Shown here: in pieces, positions 31,213 to 40,210 of the stretch
Position numbering within the stretch: the stretch's first letter is position 1
Layout: each line of letters starts with the position of its first letter
Origin: Oscillospiraceae bacterium
Lineage (GTDB): Bacteria > Bacillota > Clostridia > Oscillospirales > Oscillospiraceae
DNA: 64,000 bases
Direction: 5' to 3'
Assembly (NCBI GenBank): GCA_009781695.1
Contig: WQVH01000002.1
Span: 49,152 to 113,151 of the forward strand
Made by a program: the position numbers and the translations under genes
The notes under the pieces: model-generated
Database searches by the model: none
Seen by the model: only the letters and a program-made list of their open reading frames with translations
Told to the model about the DNA's origin: nothing

Positions 31213-31337
31213 CAAAAAACATAGGTGCCGCTGCCCTGAGTATCCTCCGGCATGGCCTTCTGCGTACCTATGCATGAAACGCTGGCTTAGCGCTTAGCAG
31301 GCCGCAGAGGACTGCGACCCCTACGCTTGTTTTTTAC
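31213..31337. promoter_or_regulatory. Strong hairpins with T tracts on both strands upstream of alaS (attenuator / small-RNA candidate)
   Basis: Minus: CATAGGT..GCC.TGCC.GAG-GATA-CTC.GGCA..GGC-ACCTATG followed by TTTTTT right before the alaS RBS. Plus: CGCAG-AGGA-CTGCG region ending CGCTTGTTTTTT. Confidence 0.5.
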
Positions 31338-31442
31338 GATTGATTTGTTCGATGCTTCTGTAAGTCTTTACTCTAACCGACATCTTGTGTCAGTAAGATC
31401 ATGTTCTGTTCACTGTGTGCTCTATCGGAATTTAAATCGTTC

Positions 31443-31673
31443 CTATTCAAGAAGTGATTCAATGAAATTAGCAATCTCTCCAACAGTCTTATGCTCGTAA
31501 ACAGACTCATCGGTCACACTCACACCATATTCGTCCTCAAGCGTCATGATCAGCTCAACAAGATCCAGCGAATCCGCACCTAAATCATTCATTACATCTG
31601 TTTCAGGGGTAATCGTCTCCGGGTCAATCTCAAACTGGGTCGCAAGTGCTTCCCTTATTTTTTCAAATATCAT
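31443..31673 (-). CDS. acpP: Acyl carrier protein
   Basis: NDLGADSLDLVELIMTLEDEYGVSVTDE with the 4'-phosphopantetheine DSL motif. Confidence 0.96.
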   Translation of the reverse strand: MIFEKIREALATQFEIDPETITPETDVMNDLGADSLDLVELIMTLEDEYGVSVTDESVYEHKTVGEIANFIESLLE

Positions 31674-31768
31674 GAAACTTCATCCTCTCTTTGTCTTTGC
31701 TCAATTTGCCAAAATTATGCGGCATTTAAATTGCTGTGCCGATTTAGGCGCTTGCCTCAAGAATTGGC

Positions 31769-32455
31769 CTAGCTCCACTCGCGGTATCCGGGTTGTTGAT
31801 CGTAGCCGCTTTCTTGGCTGTCATTATTTTTGCGTCCATATGAAACGACAATACGCCGGTTCGGCTCACTACCTACAGAGTATGTAGAGATATTTTCATA
31901 ACTCTGTAACGCAGAATGAATGATATGCCGTTCATATGCATTCATGGGTTCAAGTGTCATATTGCGGCGATACTTCATCACTTTTCCGGCGGTTCTGGAT
32001 GCAAGGTTCTCTAAAGTTTCGTTGCGGCGATGCCTGTAGTTTTCCGCATCAATATTAATCCTGACTCTTCCGGAGGCGCCTTTGTTGATCGCATAGTTCG
32101 TCAGATGCTGTATTGCATCCAGCGTTTCGCCTCGTCTGCCAATCAACGCTCCGGGGTCTTTTCCTACAAGAACAACATTGATGGAGTCTTCGTTGTCTGT
32201 CACCTCAGCACGCGCATCAACATCCATCCGCTCTAAAATCCCCATGAGAAAATGCTCGACTTTCTCCGCGCGATTTTCCTTGACTTCGTACATCACTTTT
32301 ACAATTGCCGGAGAGCTTTTCAGGCCTAAAAAGCCTGTTTTTGCTTGTTCAATAATTTCAACAGAAACATCGTCTCTATGTAATCCAAGTTGTCCCAGAG
32401 CCGATTCAATGGCTTCTTCTTCTGTTTTTCCTGATACTTCAATAGATCGTAACAT
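31769..32455 (-). CDS. jag: Jag/SpoIIIJ-associated RNA-binding protein (KhpB)
   Basis: MLRSIEVSGKTEEEAIESALGQLGLHRDDVSVEIIEQAKTGFLGL... KH DPGALIGRRGETLDAIQHLTN, R3H NAYERHIIHSALQ. Confidence 0.95.
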   Translation of the reverse strand: MLRSIEVSGKTEEEAIESALGQLGLHRDDVSVEIIEQAKTGFLGLKSSPAIVKVMYEVKENRAEKVEHFLMGILERMDVDARAEVTDNEDSINVVLVGKDPGALIGRRGETLDAIQHLTNYAINKGASGRVRINIDAENYRHRRNETLENLASRTAGKVMKYRRNMTLEPMNAYERHIIHSALQSYENISTYSVGSEPNRRIVVSYGRKNNDSQESGYDQQPGYREWS

Positions 32456-32486
32456 ATTATCACTCCAATTTCGTGGACATTAGTTT

Positions 32487-33953
32487 TTATTTATCGTCTT
32501 CGAATCGTGTGGTTTCAAATCTAGTGGTCGATGCAGCATCTTGCTGCTCATCATCTTTATCTTCGATATCTTCTTTTGCGTCTTGGACTTCCGAAGCACT
32601 GTCTTCATCGGACACATCAGCGTCAGTCTCATCGCTGTCATCTGTCAGCGTGACATCATCCGGCTCATCCATCACATCATCGTCAGAGGCCGCAGTTGTT
32701 TCGCACTCAGCACTGTCTACGTCCGACTCTAATTCGGGAATTCTTTCGTCTTCCGAATCATCTTCATCGCCGCTTACTTCCCCATATCGCTCAGGATCGT
32801 ATGCACGCCCGCGAGCATATCTTCTTTTTCCAACCTTGCTTGGCTCGTAAGCTTCTTCTTTATCGGACGGCGGGGCATTTTTCTTTTCCCATTCGGCCGT
32901 TTTTTCACGTTTTTCCTGCTTTTCCTCTTTTTGCTTGTTGCGCTTTGATTTGTTCTTGTTGTCTTCTGCCGTAATGCCTTCGGCTTTTTTGCGTTCGGAT
33001 TCGATCCTCTTCGCCTCAATTTCAGCTTCTTTTGCCTTACGCAGCTTATTGCGCTCTTCGTCTTCGGCATCAAGAATCTTTGTATATTTTTTGTTGAGCC
33101 ATAGGTCTTGGAATATTTGCAGTATCGTACCCACTGTCCAGTATAAGCTCAGCGCAGCAGGGAGTATAAATCCAAAATAAACCGACATCAGCGGCATGAG
33201 CATCATCATGGTCTGCATAGACTTGCCTGCGCCTTCTTGCTGCGGCATTTGGGGACTCGTCTTACGGATAATCGCCGAATTGATAAACTGCATTCCACCG
33301 GAAAGTATCGGTAATAAAAACAGCAAGAGACCCGGCAGCCATCCGCCGATATAGCTCCAGTTCGTACTTTCATGCCAAAAGAAATCCCAGAGCGGCTGTT
33401 GGCCTAAGTTGATCGGCCCTAACTCAAATGATATCTGCTGTAATCCATATTCAACAAACTGCCGGAAATATTCAAAATGCGAGGAGATAAACTGCGCTTG
33501 TTCCAGTTCAATATAAAACGCCTGCATATTAGGAACAAAGTTCAGTCTTTCGAGTTGATTGTATATGGCGCCGCCCGCCTCAATCAATTCGTCCGGAACA
33601 TTCATCATCATCGTAATCGGACGACGTATGGCTTGGAAAAGGGCAAACATAATCGGCAATGGCAAAAATCCCCAGAGGCAGCCCGATGCAGGGTTTACAC
33701 CTTCGTCCTTGTAGAGCTTTGCCATTTCTTCATTGATTTTTTGTTTGTTTGTACCATGCTTTTTCTGAAGCTCTTGCATTTTAGGCTGGAGTCTGGATTG
33801 CTTCATTGTACCCTTCTTTGCTTTCATTTGGAACGGTAATAAAACAATTTTGACCGCCACGGCAAATAGCACCAAAGCTAATCCATAGCTGCCGGCAAAA
33901 TCGTAAAACAACATCAATAGTTGGCCTAATGGCCTCGCTATAAAGTCAAACAT
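32487..33953 (-). CDS. yidC: Membrane protein insertase YidC/OxaA with long acidic C-terminal tail
   Basis: [67 protein letters not shown]...; ATG overlaps the yidD stop (TAATG). Confidence 0.95.
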   Translation of the reverse strand: MFDFIARPLGQLLMLFYDFAGSYGLALVLFAVAVKIVLLPFQMKAKKGTMKQSRLQPKMQELQKKHGTNKQKINEEMAKLYKDEGVNPASGCLWGFLPLPIMFALFQAIRRPITMMMNVPDELIEAGGAIYNQLERLNFVPNMQAFYIELEQAQFISSHFEYFRQFVEYGLQQISFELGPINLGQQPLWDFFWHESTNWSYIGGWLPGLLLFLLPILSGGMQFINSAIIRKTSPQMPQQEGAGKSMQTMMMLMPLMSVYFGFILPAALSLYWTVGTILQIFQDLWLNKKYTKILDAEDEERNKLRKAKEAEIEAKRIESERKKAEGITAEDNKNKSKRNKQKEEKQEKREKTAEWEKKNAPPSDKEEAYEPSKVGKRRYARGRAYDPERYGEVSGDEDDSEDERIPELESDVDSAECETTAASDDDVMDEPDDVTLTDDSDETDADVSDEDSASEVQDAKEDIEDKDDEQQDAASTTRFETTRFEDDK

Positions 33954-34222
33954 TATTTCTCCTTGTGGCGGAAGCTGCATGACGCGCACCGTAATTCCTG
34001 CGGCACCGGATCGTAACCGCCTTTGTGGAAGGGATGACACTTGAGTATCCTGCGCAGGGCAAGCCAGCCACCTTTGACGGCACCAAACTTTTCCAGAGCC
34101 TCAAGTGCATATGCCGAACATGAGGGCATAAATCTGCATTTAGGGGGAGATAGCGGGGATATGTTTTTCCTATAAAAACGTACCACCCTAACAAGAGCCC
34201 GCGTCAGCTTGTCTTTTTTCAC
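33953..34222 (-). CDS. yidD: Membrane protein insertion efficiency factor
   Basis: [62 protein letters not shown]. Confidence 0.97.
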   Translation of the reverse strand: MKKDKLTRALVRVVRFYRKNISPLSPPKCRFMPSCSAYALEALEKFGAVKGGWLALRRILKCHPFHKGGYDPVPQELRCASCSFRHKEK

Positions 34223-34578
34223 ACTTTGCCTCCGGCGCTGTTGTCTTTAGTTATCTTAAGTTTACGAAAAAGCGAAAGCGCACTGCTTTCAAGTTCTTGA
34301 TAAGTTGAAAACTTCGCTTTCATTCTGGCTACCACAACGATATCGTAGCCGGTAGCCAATTTTTCTTCGTTTAACCTGTATATTTCCTTAAGCCTTCGCC
34401 TAATGCGATTTCTCTGCACTGCTTTTCCGAGTTTGGTACTTACGGTTATTCCCAGTCTGTTTTCTGCGCTTCCATTTTTCCTGCAATATACGACGGCACA
34501 CTGTGACGCTGCACTTTTGCCTTTGTTATATAGCCTCTTGAATTCATGGTTTTTCTTCAATGCGTTCGTGAACTTCAA
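34219..34578 (-). CDS. rnpA: Ribonuclease P protein component
   Basis: [25 protein letters not shown]...[32 protein letters not shown] start proposed after GAGGTG. Confidence 0.95.
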   Translation of the reverse strand: MKFTNALKKNHEFKRLYNKGKSAASQCAVVYCRKNGSAENRLGITVSTKLGKAVQRNRIRRRLKEIYRLNEEKLATGYDIVVVARMKAKFSTYQELESSALSLFRKLKITKDNSAGGKV

Positions 34579-34690
34579 GCGTAACACCTCGATAAAGCAT
34601 TGTGGATTTTTCTGCATGAAATTTAAGCTATCAGTTCGCTAAAATGACTTTGATAAGTTGTGCTAAGCATAATAATTGCAATTACAATTA

Positions 34691-34825
34691 TTATGCTGTT
34701 AGCTTTGCTCTGCCTCTTGCGCGGCGACGTGCGAGCACTTTGCGTCCATTTCTGGTGCTCATTCTCTTGCGGAATCCGTGCTCTTTCGCACGATGTCTCT
34801 TCTTCGGCTGATAAGTTCTTTTCAT
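34691..34825 (-). CDS. rpmH: 50S ribosomal protein L34 (44 aa, absent from ORF track)
   Basis: Reverse complement translates [44 protein letters not shown]; upstream RBS aggaggtg. Confidence 0.98.
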   Translation of the reverse strand: MKRTYQPKKRHRAKEHGFRKRMSTRNGRKVLARRRARGRAKLTA

Positions 34826-35033
34826 TGTTACACCTCCTAGATTTTAGTAATAGAAAATCTATTTTCCATGGTTTTGGTGCGTTTACTCATTATTTCCAAA
34901 ACCGTCGGATATAAGTTTGCTGCGAATTTTCGCAGAAGTGGATTATATAACAAATAATCCTTGCGTGTCAACATTGGTGTGTAAACTTTTTGGGCGTATC
35001 TATAAGTAACTGTGCAGAGTGCGTCCCATACCA

Positions 35034-36149
35034 CTATACATATCGCCTGAGTAACCTCAGTAAAAACGCTTCAAATTCCGCTTCTGTGTCCAGCCGCATT
35101 AGGTAGTCTTCGACCGTTGCTTTTTGCTCAGGGCTCAGGCGCGGCATATGGTCAAGTGTCCTCACCATCCCCATACGGCGTGCCAGTTGATATCTGCGCT
35201 GATTTTCAGGATTCAGATTTTCAAATCGTGCGAAAATAGAAAGCATTTCTTCTTTGTCTGTACCGATATTCCCGGTCACATCTTCAAAAAGATTGATAAT
35301 ATGGTCGCTGATTAAATAGCCATTCGCTCCGTCAATATGTTCTATCATCTTTTGGAGTTCGAGTGCTTTTTCCTTGTCCGTACATTCTTTGATCAGTCCG
35401 GCCTTAATTTCGTCATATATTTCTGTACCTCTTTGAGATACAAATGTACGAATCCTGACAAAGTCAGGGTTTACTTTGTTTATGACATCTGCGGTTTCTA
35501 TGGCATTACTGTCCGAAAGCGCTTTGCCGCCGACACCGTTCATAAAATATATCGACAGTTCTATGCCCGATGCTTTGATCTTCTGTCCGGCTTCAATCTC
35601 CATCGCTTTTGTATAGCCTTTACTGATGAGCTTAAGCACTTCATCTGACCCGCTTTCGTAGCCTGAATGAATTCTATCCAGCCCTGCTTCTTTCAGTCTT
35701 CGGAGTTCCTCTACTGTGAATTTGTTGAGCGAATCAGCTCTGCCATAGGTCGTCACTCTCTTGATATGTGGAAGCGCCTTTCTAAGGTGCGTGAGTATTT
35801 CATGCAGTTTGTCATATGTTAATACAACTGTGTTCGCATCTTGCAAAAATACAGATTCCTCCCCTGCACGTATCCAATGCATGATGTGGAAGTATCTTTG
35901 CGCTGTTTCCTCAGGAAGTTCATACAAGTTTTCCGGTATACCATCTAATATATTTTGCCGATACTCCGCTACTTGATCTATATCTGCTTTAATATCTTCG
36001 ACAGATCGGACAGTAAACTGATGCTTTCTGTAGAGTGTGCAAAATTTACATTTATTCCAGGGGCAATTCCTCGTAATCCTCAGAAGCAGGCTGTCTGCTT
36101 CGCTCGGTGGTCTGATCGGACCGATTTCAAATTCCTTATGTGTTTCCAT
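35034..36149 (-). CDS. Radical SAM protein
   Basis: RITRNCPWNKCKFCTLYRKHQF (CxxxCxxC) with Elp3/coproporphyrinogen-oxidase-like core. Confidence 0.9.
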   Translation of the reverse strand: METHKEFEIGPIRPPSEADSLLLRITRNCPWNKCKFCTLYRKHQFTVRSVEDIKADIDQVAEYRQNILDGIPENLYELPEETAQRYFHIMHWIRAGEESVFLQDANTVVLTYDKLHEILTHLRKALPHIKRVTTYGRADSLNKFTVEELRRLKEAGLDRIHSGYESGSDEVLKLISKGYTKAMEIEAGQKIKASGIELSIYFMNGVGGKALSDSNAIETADVINKVNPDFVRIRTFVSQRGTEIYDEIKAGLIKECTDKEKALELQKMIEHIDGANGYLISDHIINLFEDVTGNIGTDKEEMLSIFARFENLNPENQRRYQLARRMGMVRTLDHMPRLSPEQKATVEDYLMRLDTEAEFEAFLLRLLRRYV

Positions 36150-36195
36150 AAATACTCATTCCTCTAGTGTAGCGTATTTCTCTAAGGAGACTTAG

Positions 36196-36699
36196 TTACT
36201 CATCTTTTTCTAATTCAAGCAAAAATTGCTTTCTTTCCAACCCACCGGCGTACCCTGTCAATTTGCCATTAGAGCCCACTACACGATGACAGGGAACGAT
36301 TATAGAAATAGGATTATGCCCAACTGCCCCGCCGACCGCTCGGCTGAGTTTTCGCGCCTTTAACTCATCATCAGTAAGACAACGCGCAACATGACCATAT
36401 GTGACCACCGCACCGTATGGAATATCGCACAGAATCTGCCACACTGCCTTCCGAAATGGCGTACCAATCGGGGCAATCGGCAATTCGGAAATCTGCGGCT
36501 TTTTACCGGCAAAATACCGATCCAACCACTCTTTTGTGCGGTCAAAAACTGTCAAGTCTCCTTGCTCTATCAATGCTCCGGGTACTGACTGTCCATGATA
36601 TTTCTGCCCATCTAACCATAATCCGATCAGGTGCTCACCATCACTTGCTAAAGTGAGCAACCCCACCGGCGATTTGTAAGTTGTTTTATAAAAATCCAT
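36196..36699 (-). CDS. ogt: Methylated-DNA--[protein]-cysteine S-methyltransferase
   Basis: GTPFRKAVWQILCDIPYGAVVTYGHVA...AVGGAVGHNPISIIVPCHRVVGSNGKLTGYAGGLERKQFLL. Confidence 0.96.
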   Translation of the reverse strand: MDFYKTTYKSPVGLLTLASDGEHLIGLWLDGQKYHGQSVPGALIEQGDLTVFDRTKEWLDRYFAGKKPQISELPIAPIGTPFRKAVWQILCDIPYGAVVTYGHVARCLTDDELKARKLSRAVGGAVGHNPISIIVPCHRVVGSNGKLTGYAGGLERKQFLLELEKDE

Positions 36700-36712
36700 G
36701 ATGCCTCCCCTC

Positions 36713-37795
36713 CTAAACATTAAACCTAAAGTTTATAATATCTCCGTCAATGACGATGTATTCTTTCCCTTCTAGTCTGAAAAGGCCTTTTTCTTTAACT
36801 TTAGCCATGGATCCTAATTCTTTGATGCTATCATATTTTACCACTTCGGCACGAATAAATCCCCGCTCAATATCCGAATGAATCTTTCCGGCGGCATGTT
36901 TTGCAATCGTCCCATTTTCGATAGTCCATGCTCTGCACTCATCTTCACCGGCGGTCAAAAACGAAATCAGCCCCAGATGCTCATACGCCGTCCTTGCCAG
37001 AATTGCAATTCCAGGCTGCTTAATATCCATATCTTCCATAAATACCAGCTTGTCTTCTTCCGGCAGCTTACTTATCTCCAGCTCCGCTTCAACGCAAAGC
37101 GCTATGAGCGGTATATTGAGCTGCTTACAAAGCGCCTCAAGCTCATCTTGGTTCGCCCAAGTCTTTGCCTCCCATTGGTTTTCGTCAAGGTTAACGACAG
37201 CGATCCGGGGTTTTTCGGTCAAAAATGTAAAGCTCTTTATCGCCAACCGCTCTGCTTGCGTCATCTCCATATCAAGAATTGAGCCGCCGCCATCTAACCA
37301 TGTAAAGCAGCGCTCAAGTAGCGCCATTTCCACTTCATTTTCTTTTGTAATTTTCTTCCCTGTTTTGATTCGTCCGATTCTCTTTTCTATCATTTCCAAA
37401 TCGGCAATCAGCATTTCAGTTTCGACCGCTTCAAGGTCTCTGGCAGGATTTATATCTCCCATGTCGTGGGAAACTGAACTTGATTCAAACGCTCTGAGCA
37501 CATGCACAAGCGCATCGCAGGAACGAACATCATTGAGAAATACCGACGAACCAGAGCTTTGCCCTTCGCTTGATACGGCAAACCCCGCTACATCAATGAT
37601 ATCCAACTTGGCATATGTTGTCTTTTTAGAATTGTATATTTCGGAGAGAAAATCTACCCGTTCATCGGGAACAAAGCCTGTCCCCATGTTGGCGGCGCCC
37701 TTTCCACCTTGAGCAGCGATATCCATTTTCCCTGTCAATAAGTTAAAAAGCGTGGTTTTGCCTGTTTGATTGAGACCTATTAGTCCAATTTTCAT
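36713..37795 (-). CDS. YchF/Obg-like GTPase (divergent P-loop)
   Basis: MKIGLIGLNQTGKTTLFNLLTG...DIIDVAGF; C-terminal CRAWTIENGTIAKHAAGKIHSDIERGFIRAEVVKYD. Confidence 0.85.
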   Translation of the reverse strand: MKIGLIGLNQTGKTTLFNLLTGKMDIAAQGGKGAANMGTGFVPDERVDFLSEIYNSKKTTYAKLDIIDVAGFAVSSEGQSSGSSVFLNDVRSCDALVHVLRAFESSSVSHDMGDINPARDLEAVETEMLIADLEMIEKRIGRIKTGKKITKENEVEMALLERCFTWLDGGGSILDMEMTQAERLAIKSFTFLTEKPRIAVVNLDENQWEAKTWANQDELEALCKQLNIPLIALCVEAELEISKLPEEDKLVFMEDMDIKQPGIAILARTAYEHLGLISFLTAGEDECRAWTIENGTIAKHAAGKIHSDIERGFIRAEVVKYDSIKELGSMAKVKEKGLFRLEGKEYIVIDGDIINFRFNV

Positions 37796-38799
37796 TATTT
37801 ATTCTCCTTGTAAAATCTATACACATTATCGTCTGTATCTATTTTGCGCATGAGTCTGCCGCGAAGGCTAAGGTAGTTGAGATGGGCAAGGCATTCTCCG
37901 ACAGCGAAGATCTTCTGTGAGGCTGGAAAATCATGCCAATCGATTGCGCGAATTTTCCAGCGCATCTTCCCGGCGATTTCGTATGCGGTCAGCCCCGGGT
38001 TATCTTTGACGATGGTTTCAGCTTCTATTAATCTATTTTCGTGGTGTGCAAGCAGGACATCAATCCTTGCGTGAAAATCACCGGATTTTCGATGACCGGG
38101 CAGCGCCGTTTTTACCGGAAGCGTCTTGACCGCACGCAGTGAGTCCAGATAGTCTCCCAGGGAATCTTCAACATCAGGCCACGCCGTAATATTGGGTGTT
38201 ATGTCAAACAAAACGTGATCACCTGTAAAAAGCAGTCCGCAAGACTCATCCCAGAGACACATATGTCCGGGCGAGTGGCCGGGGGTAAGCACACATTGCA
38301 GATTGTACCCGCCCACACTCAAGATATCTCCGTCACGCATATGCGTGTATTTTGCACCGCCGAGCGGTGCATACTTTAGTGCAGGGTTGAGCTTTTCTAT
38401 GTTGTCTATGATGGTGTCGGGCATACCCAACATTTGCTCTCTTGATTTATTCCAAACCCATTTATCCTCGCCCCAGCTTGCCCCGGGTGCTGGCAGGGCT
38501 TCGAGTAGTTTTCCATCGACTGCGCTGACAAATATGCGGAAGTCTCCGCCGCCGATTTCCGATGACAGGCCTGTGTGGTCTGCATGCATATGCGTTAAAA
38601 AAATATCCACCTCATCTAACTGTGCACCAAGCTCTCGAAGACCTTCCGCCAATGCTTGTCTGCATTCGGGGTGCCGAAATCCGGTGTCAATGAGCAGACT
38701 CCGCTTTGGATCTCGGATGTAGTAACTGTTGAGTTCCTTCAGCGGGTTGTCCGGCAGTGGAATGGGTATTCGGTAAATGTTCTTTAATATCTCTTCCAT
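37795..38799 (-). CDS. MBL-fold metallo-hydrolase
   Basis: SLLIDTGFRHPECRQALAEGL...DIFLTHMHADHTGLSSEI...LTPGHSPGHMCLWD...LFTGDHVLFDITPNI. Confidence 0.92.
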   Translation of the reverse strand: MEEILKNIYRIPIPLPDNPLKELNSYYIRDPKRSLLIDTGFRHPECRQALAEGLRELGAQLDEVDIFLTHMHADHTGLSSEIGGGDFRIFVSAVDGKLLEALPAPGASWGEDKWVWNKSREQMLGMPDTIIDNIEKLNPALKYAPLGGAKYTHMRDGDILSVGGYNLQCVLTPGHSPGHMCLWDESCGLLFTGDHVLFDITPNITAWPDVEDSLGDYLDSLRAVKTLPVKTALPGHRKSGDFHARIDVLLAHHENRLIEAETIVKDNPGLTAYEIAGKMRWKIRAIDWHDFPASQKIFAVGECLAHLNYLSLRGRLMRKIDTDDNVYRFYKENK

Positions 38800-38990
38800 A
38801 AATGTGCACTTCCTGACTCGTGTACTTGGACATTGATTTGCATTTTATCACGGAATCTGTTTATATACAATGCGCATGATTTTAATATTCTGATTTGCGC
38901 ATGTTTTTGGCGCATTAAAAGCTTTTAAAATGCGACTTTCGCTGATATACTATTTCCGTAGTTTTCAACAGATTATAGGAGGAGCTCAGT

Positions 38991-40094
38991 TTGACTCACA
39001 TGGTTACCATAACTGCCTACGGTTCGGGTGGAGAGGGTGTCGGAAGACTGGACAATGGTAAGGTAGTGTTTGTTCGCGGAGCCGCTCGTGGCGATGTTTT
39101 GGAAGTACAGCTCACAAAGGAACTTCCTCGGAGCGCTTGGGCAGCAATTGTCCGAATCATCACACCATCTGCGCATCGCATAACGCCTGACTGTCCATAT
39201 TATCCTCAGTGCGGCGGGTGCGATTTTCGGCATCTGACCTACAAAGAAGAACTGGACGCAAAGCTCAAGCGCGTCAACGATGCTTTAATGCGGATAGGCG
39301 GTGCGGCTGTGCTTGCAGATGAAATCCTATCCACAGGCCACATTGATGGATACCGAAATAAAGCCGTCTTTCACGCTGATGGAAAGTCTTGGGGATTCTA
39401 TACCGCAGGCAGCCATGATGTCATTTCTATTAAAAAGTGCGCTTTGCTAAAAGGGGATATCAATTTCGCATTGGGCAGCTTCGCCTCCGCTGAGCTTGGC
39501 AGCGAAATCACACTGCGTTCCGGCAGAAATGGGCTGAGTCCTCCTTTAGAAGAGGAGCTTGACGGATTGGTGTTTCGCATATCGGGTTTCTTTCAGGTAA
39601 ACACGAGCGCTGCGCTGCTACTCTATCAAAAAGTGCGTGAATATGCCTCAATGTCATCAAATGAGACACTTTTAGACTTATATTGCGGTGTGGGTTCACT
39701 GGCTATTTTTGTAGGCAGGGATGCCGGGCGTGTGTGTGGTGTGGAATTAAATGCTGCATCCATAAAAGCCGCACGAGATAACGCGCGGCGCAATGGATTT
39801 GCACATATGGAGTTCGTTGCAGCCGATGCGGCAAAGTGGGATGCGCATGGCATCGCTCCTGATTGCATCATCGTTGATCCTCCGCGCAGTGGGCTGTCAA
39901 GAGGCGCAGTGCAAAAGATACTCGAACTATCTCCCGCACGAATTGTCTACGTATCTTGTGACCCAGCTACACTCGCACGTGATATCCGCGTATTGCTTGA
40001 GGCGTATTCGCCCACCAAAGTCTGCGCTGTAGATATGTTTCCCAGAACAGCCAATGTTGAGGCGGTGGCGCTTCTCCAGCGAAACGATTTGTAG
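38991..40094 (+). CDS. Class I SAM-dependent 23S rRNA uracil C5 methyltransferase (RlmD/TrmA family)
   Basis: TRAM-like N-terminus, DCPYYPQCGGCDFRHLTYKEELDAKLKRV, LLDLYCGVGSLAIF, VDPPRSGL, YVSCDPATLARD. Confidence 0.93.
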   Translation: MTHMVTITAYGSGGEGVGRLDNGKVVFVRGAARGDVLEVQLTKELPRSAWAAIVRIITPSAHRITPDCPYYPQCGGCDFRHLTYKEELDAKLKRVNDALMRIGGAAVLADEILSTGHIDGYRNKAVFHADGKSWGFYTAGSHDVISIKKCALLKGDINFALGSFASAELGSEITLRSGRNGLSPPLEEELDGLVFRISGFFQVNTSAALLLYQKVREYASMSSNETLLDLYCGVGSLAIFVGRDAGRVCGVELNAASIKAARDNARRNGFAHMEFVAADAAKWDAHGIAPDCIIVDPPRSGLSRGAVQKILELSPARIVYVSCDPATLARDIRVLLEAYSPTKVCAVDMFPRTANVEAVALLQRNDL

Positions 40095-40210
40095 GGCGGT
40101 CGCTCCATTATTTCAAGTTTTAAGCTTGTAGGAAACGCCGCGCCTTAACTTAGGGTGCGGCTACTTCTTTCTTTGGGCGACCTACCGGGGCATGTCCTCA
40201 TATGCGTCAC

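Noticed and set aside
31213-31272. T-box riboswitch for alaS
   Set aside because: No AGGGTGGNACCGCG core or convincing specifier loop seen; left as an unclassified leader.
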